Source: a virus. Taken from it: 28,137 bases of DNA. The notes under the pieces are model-generated. The model worked only from the letters and a program-made list of their open reading frames with translations. It made no database searches and was not told the origin of the DNA. Position numbers and translations under genes: made by a program. The stretch covers positions 1 through 28,137 of the IMG/VR virus record IMGVR_UViG_3300029787_000245; one strand, 5' to 3'. Below, in pieces: positions 6,202 through 16,000 of the stretch. Each line of letters starts with the position of its first letter. The stretch's first letter is position 1.

Positions 6202-6726
6202 TTAGTATTTTCTTTTTAGCTTGTTTGCGATTGAGCTTTTAAGAACTGCTTTTTTAGTGCTATCTCCACTCATTTTACTACGAGTAGACTTCTTATAACC
6301 ATAGCTCTTTTCTACTTTGTCAAAAGACTCATCATCTTGAGGCCCTGCAAGGTTAGTTCCAATCTGACCACTAGTAGTAGCAGCCATGCTCATCTCTTTT
6401 AAAAGACCTTTAACTTCTTCCAAGAGAGGAATTAACTGCTGGGCAGTCTCCTCGGTGAGAGAAACAGGGGTAGCTTCCTTCTGCTCGCCTGGGTCTTCCC
6501 AAACAAGCTGAGGCATTTCCTCCGCAGCAGGAGTCTCTTGTGAGTGAAAACTTTCACCCAGGATTTCCTTCATAAAAGAATCAGGAACCTGAGTGTGAGA
6601 AATATCTTTACCCGCAGGAGCTAATCCTTTAGCAGAGCTTGCGCTAGGAGGAAGTGCTGCGCCTGTTTTTACTTGGCTTACTTCGTTTAGAATCAGACTT
6701 TCCGCGAAATTGCTTATGCTGTCCAT
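6202..6726 (-). CDS. Prohead-core-region protein sharing a motif with gp23
   Basis: A 174-aa protein starting MDSISNFAESLILNEVSQVK. The frame is open to 6864, but that extension overlaps the upstream gene; the ATG at 6726 has AGGA 6 bases before it (6733-6736) and follows the upstream stop by 19 bases. Residues 46-59 (TQVPDSFMKEILGE) look like a conserved short helix. Residues 80-113 are acidic and helical with LTEE at 90-93, and the last 35 residues are Lys/Ser-rich. Residues 115-124 (AATTSGQIGT) nearly repeat gp23 residues 54-63. Its place upstream of gp21 suggests a prohead core component. No named family is recognised. Confidence 0.75.
   Translation of the reverse strand: MDSISNFAESLILNEVSQVKTGAALPPSASSAKGLAPAGKDISHTQVPDSFMKEILGESFHSQETPAAEEMPQLVWEDPGEQKEATPVSLTEETAQQLIPLLEEVKGLLKEMSMAATTSGQIGTNLAGPQDDESFDKVEKSYGYKKSTRSKMSGDSTKKAVLKSSIANKLKRKY
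6355..6384 (-). repeat. 30-base segment shared with gp23 (copy in the 174-aa gene)
   Basis: Encodes residues 115-124 of the 174-aa protein. It is identical to 3572-3601 in gp23 at 25 of 30 positions; the mismatches are scattered and mostly conservative at the protein level. Confidence 0.6.
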
Positions 6727-6732
6727 GAGAAA

Positions 6733-6736
6733 TCCT
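6733..6736 (-). promoter_or_regulatory. Ribosome binding site fixing the 174-aa gene start
   Basis: AGGA on the minus strand, 6 bases before the ATG at 6726, in the 19-base gap after the upstream stop. It supports the 6726 start over the longer frame that opens at 6864. Confidence 0.6.
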
Positions 6737-6745
6737 TTTGTTTCC

Positions 6746-7195
6746 TCACTCTTCGGGTGAGTCTTCGTTTTGTAAAAGTAGTTCAGCGAGCGTCTCGTCG
6801 ATAACGGCATCAATGTCTTCTTCACCCTCTTGCAATTGCGAGAGGCGATCAACAAGACCAACAACGATATCTAAGTGCTCAAGAAGGCGCTCTTCAGAGA
6901 TGGCCTCGGAAAGCTCAGAAGCACAAAGAGGGCAAGCGTGTGCCTCTTCAAGCTCTTCAGAATCCTCAGCATCCTCATGCTCAGAGTGATCCTTCATCGC
7001 TTCTCTCTTCTTCATTTCTTTTTTAGCGGCCTTTGTTCCAGGCTTGATACCCTTCTCAGGATAGCCTTTTCCGTAATCCTCTTCGACGGTCTCTTCCGTA
7101 GACTCGGTAAGACGAGGTGTAATATCAGCCTTGCCCCACTTGGCAGACTCAATTAATTGGTTGCGAAGTTCATCGCTTAAGTTCATGTGATCCAT
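6746..7195 (-). CDS. Acidic prohead-core-region protein with CPLC motif
   Basis: A 149-aa acidic protein that opens the prohead cluster. Residues 41-68 are a short basic, flexible segment (PGTKAAKKEMKKRE); 69-87 are His/Glu/Asp-rich. HACPLCASELSEAI at 86-99 has a CxxC pair (C88, C91) typical of half a zinc site. An acidic helix follows (LLEHLDIVVGLVDRLSQL). LTE occurs at 29-31. T4 carries the acidic core protein gp67 upstream of gp21; position and acidity fit a similar role, but I do not see sequence identity to it. The ATG at 7195 has AAGGA (7203-7207) at 7 bases; another ATG three codons later is less well spaced. The 87-base gap before it contains a hairpin, so a new transcript may start or be processed there. 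Confidence 0.75.
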   Translation of the reverse strand: MDHMNLSDELRNQLIESAKWGKADITPRLTESTEETVEEDYGKGYPEKGIKPGTKAAKKEMKKREAMKDHSEHEDAEDSEELEEAHACPLCASELSEAISEERLLEHLDIVVGLVDRLSQLQEGEEDIDAVIDETLAELLLQNEDSPEE

Positions 7196-7215
7196 AATTA
7201 TATCCTTGATATGTG

Positions 7216-7230
7216 GAGATTTTTTATCTC
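7216..7230. repeat. Hairpin in leader of the prohead cluster
   Basis: GAGAT (7216-7220) and ATCTC (7226-7230) form a 5-bp stem with a TTTTT loop on the plus strand, extendable by a G-U pair. The core AGATTTTTTATCT is the reverse complement of the core of the hairpin at 4452-4468. It lies 20 bases upstream of the 149-aa gene start. The rest of the 7196-7282 gap is AT-rich with no clear promoter. Confidence 0.4.
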
Positions 7231-7282
7231 TATCCTTATCTAGCTAAGACAGCCAAAGAAGACGATTTTATTTTAAAAATTG

Positions 7283-10200
7283 TTAGGTAGGGTTGATGGG
7301 TTGTCGAGGAGGTGCAGGTTCAAATGCTGCCCCAGCCACCTCGGTAGGCGGTTTAAGTGAAAATCCCGTGTCCATCATCTTCACAGGACTGAATGCATCA
7401 GCAGCTACTGCTGTAGCCTTTCTGCTTAAGAGTTGAGTTTTTCTAATTGACAACTGATTACTCGCATCCTTCACCGCAGGAAATACCTTAATTCCATTAA
7501 CCAATCCGTTCCTGACTAGCCCATCCAGTAGAGAAAAGTTCTCTAGACGGAGGTATTTATTAAATTGAATCATTCTCAAACGACTAATAACATCAAAATA
7601 CGTTAGCGTTTTTCCTAAACCATCTATATCAATGTTATAGTTATCATCAAGCTCTTCAATAATTTCTTTGACGAGCCTGATACCAGTCCTATGCCTCACA
7701 GGAGTAAACTCTTTAGCTGTCCCTAAGTTACCTCTAGAAGTAAACCCTGTCTTAAAGACAGACGCATCTGGGAAAATCTCTGTGATCCGTGCCTGTGTAT
7801 CTTCTACTCCAAAAACATTAGTATACTTGGGGTAAGCAAGAGTTTGTTGAGCAAACTTAGATTTAGAGAGAGGCTTTGTAAACTTTGGAATAATAGCAGG
7901 TCTAGTTTTTACCTGCCTAATAATCGAACCACCAGGCGTGTATCCTACAATTGAAGACTTCGCATTGAATATATTATAATCAGTCCTGTTTGTGGGAAAC
8001 AGGATAATATACCATGGAATTTGTCTTGTAAGAAGAGGTATTGTTTTATTAGTCTTTGGAGCATCAAAAAGAATATCCGTCTGTGAGAGTTCTAAAGCAG
8101 CGCCAGACTCCAAGTAATCAAATATTAAATCTTCATGATTCAAGATGTATGTTCTTGAATTTGCTTTGTATCGAATGTACTCGTTAACACTTGCAAGTCC
8201 CGCAACTGTGCTTGTCTCTACAAGATCATAATTTATTTTTGTATTTTTTAATAAATAGGATCCTGGAGAAAGTGTAGTATTCACAGTGCTCAGATTTGCA
8301 CTTAAGAAGTAGAAGTCTTGCCTTGGATCTGATAGTGAATAAGAGTACTCCACTGAATTGGTGTCCATTGCGCTTACGGTAAGAGTTCTACTTGGATCTC
8401 CTCCTAAAAGGTTTATGGCCTTTTGTTTTGTCTTATCAGGGACATGGAAAGCATGATCTATTTCAGACTCACAGAATAAGCGGATTGATTGATCTCCTTT
8501 TTTGATGTCTATAAAATCACCATCTCTAATAGGAACGGTTCTAGACCCCAGAGCAAACGTATTCGTATCTTGAATATAATACTTTTTAAGAACTCCTGCT
8601 TGATTTTTAATTTCAATATGCTTATCAATATCAGTAGAAAAAACTTTCCAATTCGATAAGATATTCTGCATTTTACTTTCAGTCTTTGCAGCGTCTAAAG
8701 ACATATAAGTGGACTCAATCAAGGCCAGCGCAGCAGTCTCGTTCACTACACGATTAGAACTTTTAACAATTTCTAAAGGATTTCGCTTTCTACTATTGTT
8801 AGCTAAGTCTTGGAGGGTTCTAATTTTAAGTTTGTTAATCGTTCCATCTAAAATTCTAGTGCCCACTATCTTGTAAATTTCTCTATCAGTTAGTGGTGTG
8901 CCATCAACATTCCTAATACTGCGGAAGAGATCCAAAACAGTGGGGCTGAGGCTTGCAATAACCGAACGAGCAGTAACCCCATTGGCTCTTCGACTATCCC
9001 AGTTTGCTGCTTGCTTATTATTTTTTAGAACATATAAAATATTCTCATCAATTTTCTCTCCAAAGATTTGATAGCCCGTGGTATTTGGAACCATTTCAAA
9101 ACTTAACGGGTTTGTCATGATTGCAATATCGTTGTCAACAAATCCCGTAGGTTTTTTCTTTAATACATCAGCAATAATAGATCCATCATTTAAATCAAGC
9201 TTTCGACTAGTTCTTGCTTTCTGAGTAATAGATTTTGATCTACCAGAGCGTTTTAGTAATGCTGTACCTGCTTTAATTACATTTTTAACAGTAGAGAAAA
9301 GCCCAGGAGGCTCTTGATTAGGAAGCGTTACACCTCCTACGGGATAAGCTGGGTCATTCCCCGCTGTGAAGCCCTCGTCACAAGGACACCATGCTGCACA
9401 GATTTCTGACTCACACTCCTCTAGAGAATTAAAGTTCCACTCCTCTATAGAACTTTCTCCTGCTACGCAATATGGTTGTACGCATGTTCCTACGAAGTGG
9501 TGGGGATCCGCACCAACAACTACAGTACCCCCTCCTGTTATTTCTCCTGGTTGCAAAATGCCGCCTCCTGTTCTGGGCTCTCTTATTGTGGGGTCACCAA
9601 CGTCTTCTTCGTCAGCGCAGATCCATCTCCTCCATAAGACAGTAACTGGGCCACAATTTTCATTACAGCCTCCGTTATTACCTTTGCAACCTGTATGATA
9701 ATCTGGATCAGTAGTGCCATCTTCAGTTATTTCTCTTTGTGGATTATCTTCTTGAGCTTGAACATAATCTTTATATTCATCGCTGTCATCTGTAACTGGT
9801 ATATTGGACGGAGCATTTCCCATAGGGGGTTGAGGGAAGCATTCTTGATTAAAAACTCTCCCTTCAATCTTCCAGCAACCATCATAAGTAGGACTCAGAG
9901 GCCCAAGTGTAGTTGTCACTCGGCACTCACAATTATAAGCTCCTCCCGTAGAGGGACCACCACCTCCTGGCGCTCCAGGTCCTGCGGGTCCAGGTGTTGA
10001 AGGACCTGCTGGGCCTCCTGGGCCTCCTCCATCACCGAGCCCCCAAGTTTCTCGCTTGACACCAACAATTACGCACTCGGGACACTCAGGTTCCTCACCT
10101 GGTTCTTCATCTCCTGGATGCACACCGCAGGTACAGCTTTCTTGGTTAATCTCACAATCCCCTCCCTGAATATCACCAAACCCTTCAGCGGTCATCTGAG

Positions 10201-10519
10201 ACACAACTTCAGAGGGTTCAATCTCATTCTCTGCCTGTGCGCCTCCACAATCTTGAACTAACGTAACAATTTTTGTTGTAATTCGTCCTCCTGCTAAAGG
10301 ACTGCCCCACTCAACAACCGAAAGCTCTTCTTCCTTTTCTTTCACATAGCAATCACACGCTGGGGGTGGAGTACCAATATCATCATCGTGTTCAGCTAGT
10401 CCATCATCGTAACTAGCGTCTACACCTCCAGTCTCCTCTTCCTCATCGTCATTTCCTGGACCAAATCCAGGGGCAAACGTGTTACAACCGAAGGTTACAT
10501 TGTTTTGAGATCTCACCAT
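7283..10519 (-). CDS. Large structural protein with Cys-rich, collagen-like N-terminal third
   Basis: A 1078-aa protein at the end of the tail block. Residues 1-50 are acidic. Residues 12-380 hold 23 Cys by my count in small clusters (CDC 55-57, CTC 129-131, CPEC 146-149, CEC 197-199, CNENC 285-289, CPC 378-380), while residues 381-1078 hold one. A Gly/Pro-rich collagen-like linker spans 161-193. A Lys/Arg-rich segment near 411-435 leads into a long mixed alpha/beta region without repeats (to about 990) and a Pro/Ala-rich end (EPAPPRQPINPT). I do not recognise a named family. Its place after fibre-like genes suggests a tail or baseplate-attached protein. The start overlaps the upstream stop as TAATG at 10519. 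Confidence 0.8.
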   Translation of the reverse strand: MVRSQNNVTFGCNTFAPGFGPGNDDEEEETGGVDASYDDGLAEHDDDIGTPPPACDCYVKEKEEELSVVEWGSPLAGGRITTKIVTLVQDCGGAQAENEIEPSEVVSQMTAEGFGDIQGGDCEINQESCTCGVHPGDEEPGEEPECPECVIVGVKRETWGLGDGGGPGGPAGPSTPGPAGPGAPGGGGPSTGGAYNCECRVTTTLGPLSPTYDGCWKIEGRVFNQECFPQPPMGNAPSNIPVTDDSDEYKDYVQAQEDNPQREITEDGTTDPDYHTGCKGNNGGCNENCGPVTVLWRRWICADEEDVGDPTIREPRTGGGILQPGEITGGGTVVVGADPHHFVGTCVQPYCVAGESSIEEWNFNSLEECESEICAAWCPCDEGFTAGNDPAYPVGGVTLPNQEPPGLFSTVKNVIKAGTALLKRSGRSKSITQKARTSRKLDLNDGSIIADVLKKKPTGFVDNDIAIMTNPLSFEMVPNTTGYQIFGEKIDENILYVLKNNKQAANWDSRRANGVTARSVIASLSPTVLDLFRSIRNVDGTPLTDREIYKIVGTRILDGTINKLKIRTLQDLANNSRKRNPLEIVKSSNRVVNETAALALIESTYMSLDAAKTESKMQNILSNWKVFSTDIDKHIEIKNQAGVLKKYYIQDTNTFALGSRTVPIRDGDFIDIKKGDQSIRLFCESEIDHAFHVPDKTKQKAINLLGGDPSRTLTVSAMDTNSVEYSYSLSDPRQDFYFLSANLSTVNTTLSPGSYLLKNTKINYDLVETSTVAGLASVNEYIRYKANSRTYILNHEDLIFDYLESGAALELSQTDILFDAPKTNKTIPLLTRQIPWYIILFPTNRTDYNIFNAKSSIVGYTPGGSIIRQVKTRPAIIPKFTKPLSKSKFAQQTLAYPKYTNVFGVEDTQARITEIFPDASVFKTGFTSRGNLGTAKEFTPVRHRTGIRLVKEIIEELDDNYNIDIDGLGKTLTYFDVISRLRMIQFNKYLRLENFSLLDGLVRNGLVNGIKVFPAVKDASNQLSIRKTQLLSRKATAVAADAFSPVKMMDTGFSLKPPTEVAGAAFEPAPPRQPINPT
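9380..10486 (-). other. Cys-rich region of the 1078-aa protein, with collagen-like linker
   Basis: Covers residues 12-380. Cys occur mostly as CxC or CxxC pairs separated by 10-50 residues, interspersed with Asp/Glu/Gly/Pro-rich spacers. The Gly-Pro-Ala stretch lies at 9941-10039. Paired Cys could bind metal or form disulfides once the particle is outside the cell; the sequence alone does not decide which. Confidence 0.7.
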
Positions 10520-13059
10520 TAGTTAGGCTTAAGTGCAATAGTCGGGTTAGTTCCATTAAGATTTCCATAGAGATATGGAATATCTGATTGGGGGACTCCC
10601 TGAAGACTCCACATGACCGTGGGGTATGTACACTTGCCTACTCTTGGATTTCCAACGTAGCCTAATCCTAAATCAGAGCTAACAGGATTGGTATTTGAGT
10701 AAAGTAAATCAGAAACAGGAACAACAAAGCCACTAAATCGCTCGCCTCCTCGCTCCGATACGTTTAACGTATTCGTTGTTTTCTTCTTTTTACCGCCACT
10801 TGTAAATGTGAGTGAGTGCGGAGCAGGGAAACGTGGGGACTCTGTGCCTGATCTAGAATTTAAATCATCAGCAATAAATGCAACATAAATTGTAAACTCG
10901 TCAAAGCCCTTCTCCACCCAATGACCGAAGTAACTACCACCCTGCGCCTGTGTCCCACCACCAGCCTGAAAGCCCTGGCTATTCTGAGGAAGACAGTTAA
11001 TTAGATCAATAGATACTTTATAGTCTGCCAACCAAGGTGTGGAAGACCTATTAAATTTAATTTTCTTAGCGATGTAATGGAATCCTACTCGGGACTGAGC
11101 CATGTCGCCAGTCTCCGCATTGCGGAAGTTTTGAAGTCTTGCGGGAGTACCCCCACCTTCTGTCGTTCCATCGTCGTTAACCAACTGACTGTAACTTCCA
11201 GCAACAATCGTCGGATCGTCGGAGCTATTAGTGCCAAAGAAAGTGTTGATATAATCATTAGGATAAGATCCTTTTGATGTAATGTCCTGTTCAGTACACC
11301 ATTGTGACAAGTCCCAATCAGGATAAGAAGGAATACTTATCTGCGCTGCATTACTTCCAAAGCCATACTTACCAATGATATATTGCTTGATAACTTGTAC
11401 GGAGTCGTTAGTATCATCGTCATCTTGTCCGAATACCGATTGATAGTAATCGAACAACGCTCCTTCAGGTCCAAAGTTCCAACCGCCAAAGACATATCCA
11501 GTCGCCAATACGTTCATGCTATCTTGTGGAGTTCCAGTATCGCCTCCTCCTTCGGTAACATAAGTATTGTTAGTAGTTGAACCTGCTCTTAGAAGCTCTT
11601 CATAGATTTTTTTAATCTCAAGATCTAACTGCGCTTTTCCAACAGCGGGATTAGCGAGGGAAAGCTGCGGGAATGCAGCAGAAATACCCGCTCGTTCATT
11701 GTAAGCTAATTCAGCAGTCCTAAACAAAGGTCTAATATCAATAACATCGCTGGACAGAACCACATTCGTGCTTTGCTGAACCCAAACATAGGCCACAGGC
11801 AGGATAGACTGACCAATTAATTCATAAGCCTCGCTCTCTAGTTTCTCAGAAATAAGAGGTGCTAAGTTTAAGATATCATCAGGAGCAGGGAAACTACCTC
11901 GAACATCAAAAGTGATATCATTACCAGACGCTGCCGTGAATCCCATATTTGTGTTACTCTGGTCTCCAGGAGAGGCAAGAATCTTGTGATCTTCTCCTGT
12001 GTTTTGCATGTAACTACGTTGAATATCAGCAGTAGGCTGAAAATTAGCTTTAATACCAGCACCACGGATGATGCCAAGTTGAGGTTTTGTAATAACCCTC
12101 TTTCCTGTGCTTTTTAAAATTGTTACTCCGCTTGCATCAACAGGCTTACTGTAAATAAACACTAGGTCAATACGGCTCTGTACTCCCTCGACTGGGGTAG
12201 CTTGGCCTTGTGCATTGATGTATTCAAAATCCGAAGGATCAAAAGCGGGAACTTCAATATTTAATTCATCATCTACATCGACAATAGCTAATCGAGAAAC
12301 GCCTCGCCACTTTTTGATAAAGTAACTTTCTGTTCGTGGGAATTTAGCAAAGCCACTATTGGGATTAGTTGTTTCGTAGGTAGGCAAGACGTATGCGTCT
12401 GAACCTGAATTAAGTGCCTTGGCCCACACTAGTGCCTGTGAAATAACAAAAGGAACATTATGCGCTCCTCCTCCTAAAGTGTTCAGACTCGGGCTTCCAT
12501 AGGACAGAGCGCCATCCGTAGAGTTTACAACCACTGCTCCATCCCCATCGACGGGTGTATCAATATTAACAACAGGCCAAGTGAATGCTCGCTCAACAAG
12601 ACCCGTCATACCTAGGGCATCTTGAGACAAGGTGCTTTTAAATTGTTCTAAAGCAGCAGAGAGAAGTGCATTAGCTCCCCCTGGGAAATTACCAGCATTA
12701 GGTGTAGCAGTCTGCCATGCATCTACATCACCTAGAGTGTCTCCCATGACCTTCAATAAATAAGCTAAGGGAGCTTTTGAGGTTGCATCATTGATTCTCG
12801 CAGTATACCGTCCAGGCTTGACGCGAACTACCCTATCTGCTCCGTTGGCGTAAGGTCTTAACTCATCAAGATCTCCGCGTTTTACATTACGAATCTTGTC
12901 AGCGTCTCTTCTGAGTTGGTCCTTTAGCCATAAGCAATTCTGTTGTAACTGCTTTAGTGGAATATTATCCACTTCAAAGTAGTAAGGATCATTTGCTTTA
13001 AAGAATCGAATAGGGTCAATAAAGCGGTAAGTGCTATCGAAATGTATATTTTCACTCAT
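10519..13059 (-). CDS. Baseplate- or fibre-associated structural protein
   Basis: An 846-aa protein. The N-terminus is YRFIDPIRFFKANDPYYFEV followed by DNIPLKQLQQNCLWLKDQL (to residue 49), a segment I recall from structural proteins of marine T4-like phages. A related DN-L/I-PL motif occurs at the start of the upstream beta-helix protein, so it may be a shared attachment element. Residues about 270-480 are beta-rich with a segment typical of virion proteins (VEGVQSRIDLVFIYSKP). Residues 480-500 form a helix, followed by Gly/Thr-rich loops and a C-terminal beta domain (residues about 660-846). No catalytic motif is visible. The TAATG overlap at 13059 couples it to the upstream gene, and another at 10519 couples it to the downstream gene. 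Confidence 0.75.
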   Translation of the reverse strand: MSENIHFDSTYRFIDPIRFFKANDPYYFEVDNIPLKQLQQNCLWLKDQLRRDADKIRNVKRGDLDELRPYANGADRVVRVKPGRYTARINDATSKAPLAYLLKVMGDTLGDVDAWQTATPNAGNFPGGANALLSAALEQFKSTLSQDALGMTGLVERAFTWPVVNIDTPVDGDGAVVVNSTDGALSYGSPSLNTLGGGAHNVPFVISQALVWAKALNSGSDAYVLPTYETTNPNSGFAKFPRTESYFIKKWRGVSRLAIVDVDDELNIEVPAFDPSDFEYINAQGQATPVEGVQSRIDLVFIYSKPVDASGVTILKSTGKRVITKPQLGIIRGAGIKANFQPTADIQRSYMQNTGEDHKILASPGDQSNTNMGFTAASGNDITFDVRGSFPAPDDILNLAPLISEKLESEAYELIGQSILPVAYVWVQQSTNVVLSSDVIDIRPLFRTAELAYNERAGISAAFPQLSLANPAVGKAQLDLEIKKIYEELLRAGSTTNNTYVTEGGGDTGTPQDSMNVLATGYVFGGWNFGPEGALFDYYQSVFGQDDDDTNDSVQVIKQYIIGKYGFGSNAAQISIPSYPDWDLSQWCTEQDITSKGSYPNDYINTFFGTNSSDDPTIVAGSYSQLVNDDGTTEGGGTPARLQNFRNAETGDMAQSRVGFHYIAKKIKFNRSSTPWLADYKVSIDLINCLPQNSQGFQAGGGTQAQGGSYFGHWVEKGFDEFTIYVAFIADDLNSRSGTESPRFPAPHSLTFTSGGKKKKTTNTLNVSERGGERFSGFVVPVSDLLYSNTNPVSSDLGLGYVGNPRVGKCTYPTVMWSLQGVPQSDIPYLYGNLNGTNPTIALKPN

Positions 13060-16000
13060 TAGTTTTCTCTCTTAAGATCAAAGATATTAGCTGATTCGAA
13101 GCCTATTGTACCAGACAAATGCCCAATATACGACTCGGACCCTGGTGTATTGTTACTTCGTGACCTATACAGTGTAACCTTCTTGGGTCTTCCTGACGAT
13201 CCCAGACTTGCATTCTGAGCATTAGCAAACGTAAACCCTGCGGATTCATCAAACATACATTGGGTTGGGTTCTCGTCAACCATCTCCTTACAATAATAGA
13301 AGCCTGAAGTCTCCATTCGTGTAGGAATTCTTAATGTGCCAAAGCCGAGAGGGGCGTGGCTTAGTTTTAGCAGGTCAGGGTACGCACCACTTACGCTGTC
13401 CCCAGCAACACCAGGCCCTTCGGTTATTGCAGATAAAGCAGCAGAGCAGTTATATCCCTGAGCAAAAGTCTGATACGCGGGTCCCACTGCTCCTGGGAAG
13501 TTTCCATTAAAGAAGTTGTCATCCTCAGGGTTGTAATGTGGGAATGCCCCTTTATACCATCCACTTAGATCATTTTGCAAAAATTTTGCGTCAGACTTAG
13601 GCGACCAATAAATTCTAAAACATCCTGTGTTATTATAAACATGTTCAGTTGCACCATAACGGAATACATCCTGACCACTTACGTTTATACCAGCTTGGGC
13701 TAATAAAGATGCCTCAACTGCTGTCATCTCTTCAGTGTCTAGGGGGAACATACGGCTATCGTATGGATTATTAAACGAGCCTCCTGATGGAATCATCCAC
13801 ACACTACTTCCCGCTCCGAAGGTATCATGAACACTCAATGCTCCCGTTTGAGGAGTAAAAGCAGGAGCGCCAGAAGCAATAGTTCCGTACCCAGCATTCT
13901 GCGGCTTGGTTAAATCACCTTCGATTGAAGCAGAGGCATACAGCGCACTAGGTCCGTGCCAATCAACTTCAAAAGGCCACTGACCCTTCACGGAAAGATA
14001 GGAGGCATTAAAGCGAGAAGTATCGGCTATGTTCCAAATTCCAAAGCGTTCACACGGGGTTGCGCTGGTGCTGTAGTAATGTCCGTCTAATGGAGAATTA
14101 TTTGTTCCGATGGGGAAGTGGACATTGACTGCGTTAACTACGCTATCCTCAGTGGCTCGAACACACACGCCACCCTGCGTAATAAATTGCCTTCCGTTTG
14201 CGGCTGTATAGTTGGGACCTGAGCCAAACGGGTCATCGTTAATTAAACAAGTATTAACGATTGTTGTGTTTGTGAAGACAGGAAAATCAGCAATTGTGAA
14301 ATCTAAACCACCAGCATTTTCCAAGTCAGCCAAGAAGAAGTCTCCAATCGCACTGGTATCTTGCGGATTGGGGAAAAATTGCATAGATCCAGACATGGTA
14401 AGCCCACTCGTAGCTGTTGCCCCTGTGTGGTAATCTGTCCCTGCATCAAGCATTGCTCTACCCTTCGCAGAGCGGCCCCAGTTGATTGAGTAATCACCAA
14501 GGTCTTGCATGTTAATTGTAGAGTTTTTATTTGCGACCAAGCAAGCTCGCGTAGCATGTAATTCAACAGAAGTGTGATTTGCTTGTTGATTTAAATTAAA
14601 CGCTGAAGCTTCCAAGCCCCAAGAGTCTCGGATGCGTGGAGGTTGAATGTTAATAGTAGAATTGTTTTCCGCTAAAACATCTACACCGAATTGAGCAACT
14701 GCTGTAGGCCCATGAAGATTAATCTCTGAGGAGTTTTCAGCACAGAGTCCAGCAGTATAGTGCTGATAGGTGTACCCTTTCGGTCCCCAGATAAAGTTGC
14801 AACCGCTGCCTGTCCCGAATAGGCTGGCAACAGAATTATTACTTGCCTTGACTGCAAGTCCATAGCCTGGGACATTTGCGATTGAGTCTGCTTGTGCTCT
14901 GGTGTGGATAAAGGGGTGAACTAAGTTTAAGACTGAGTTGTTATTTACAGACAGGGCGGGAAGCATAGCTCTATTTCCCTCATACCATTTAATAACACCA
15001 TGACATGCACTAAACGACATGTTTCCATAGGTGGTTGGAATAGAATTTTTTCTGGCAAAGACAAAGGCACTCTCATCTTGTAAGTCTAAGTGCTGCCCGT
15101 TAGCAACAAAATCAACCTGATACCTAGCTTCTTGCCCCACATTTATGGGGTTTGTTACTGAGTCGAACAGGAAGGTAGAGTTTTTAGATCTAATTGCTTG
15201 TTGTTCCTGCCTGTCAAGACACAAGTTTTCATAGGTTACTTCTGATGTGTCGGCTTGAATCCCTTTATCATTTCCATAAATATCAAGAAGCCCCTTAACA
15301 TCCACTTGTGAATTATTAAGGATCATTCCATATCCAGTATTTTGTTCCGAGAACGTAATGCCTCCTGTGTTTTCGCTGTTGCTAAACAGTCGAGAGAAAC
15401 CACCATGAAGTTTTGAGTTGTCTAGCTGCCATCCTGTGTAATTTCGGGAGGCTCCCATGATAACGTCCATACCTGATGCTTGGAAGTCTCCTGCCATCGG
15501 GTCTGCGGTGCGGTAATTCTCTTGAGCAGTCGTTCCTGAAACCAACGCACTCATGGACACATCACTGTTAATTGCATGGAATCCAATCCCTGTTTGAGCT
15601 TTTCGAAGTTCGTTTGTTGTGAGCGAGTAGTTTCTATAAGAGAAAGCAGACCTAGAAAGAGTTACTTTTGAATTATTAAATTTAAATCCTGCTTCTCTAC
15701 ACCTAGCGGCAGAGCAGTTTTCTAGCACAACTTCAGAATTTAGAACATCAAAACCGAAATCTTCCCCTCCGTCAGGCACAGACTTTCCATTCACACAAAA
15801 GTTTCTAATGTAGATAGGACCATCACAGTTTTTAACGCTGGCCTTTGTCAGGTAGTTTAAGTAAATGTTTCCACCCGCACTAACGCCTGTTCCTGTTCCA
15901 ATCGCTGCTCGTTTTAGCGCGGCTCCTGTGGCTTGATTTAAAGAAGATGCATCAGTTGTCCCCAACGTGCTATCCTCTGCTAGATCTGCAACATTTTCAT

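Noticed and set aside
6727-6864. N-terminal extension of the 174-aa protein up to 6864
   Set aside because: It would overlap the upstream gene by over 100 bases, has a composition unlike a protein start, and the ATG at 6726 has a proper ribosome site.
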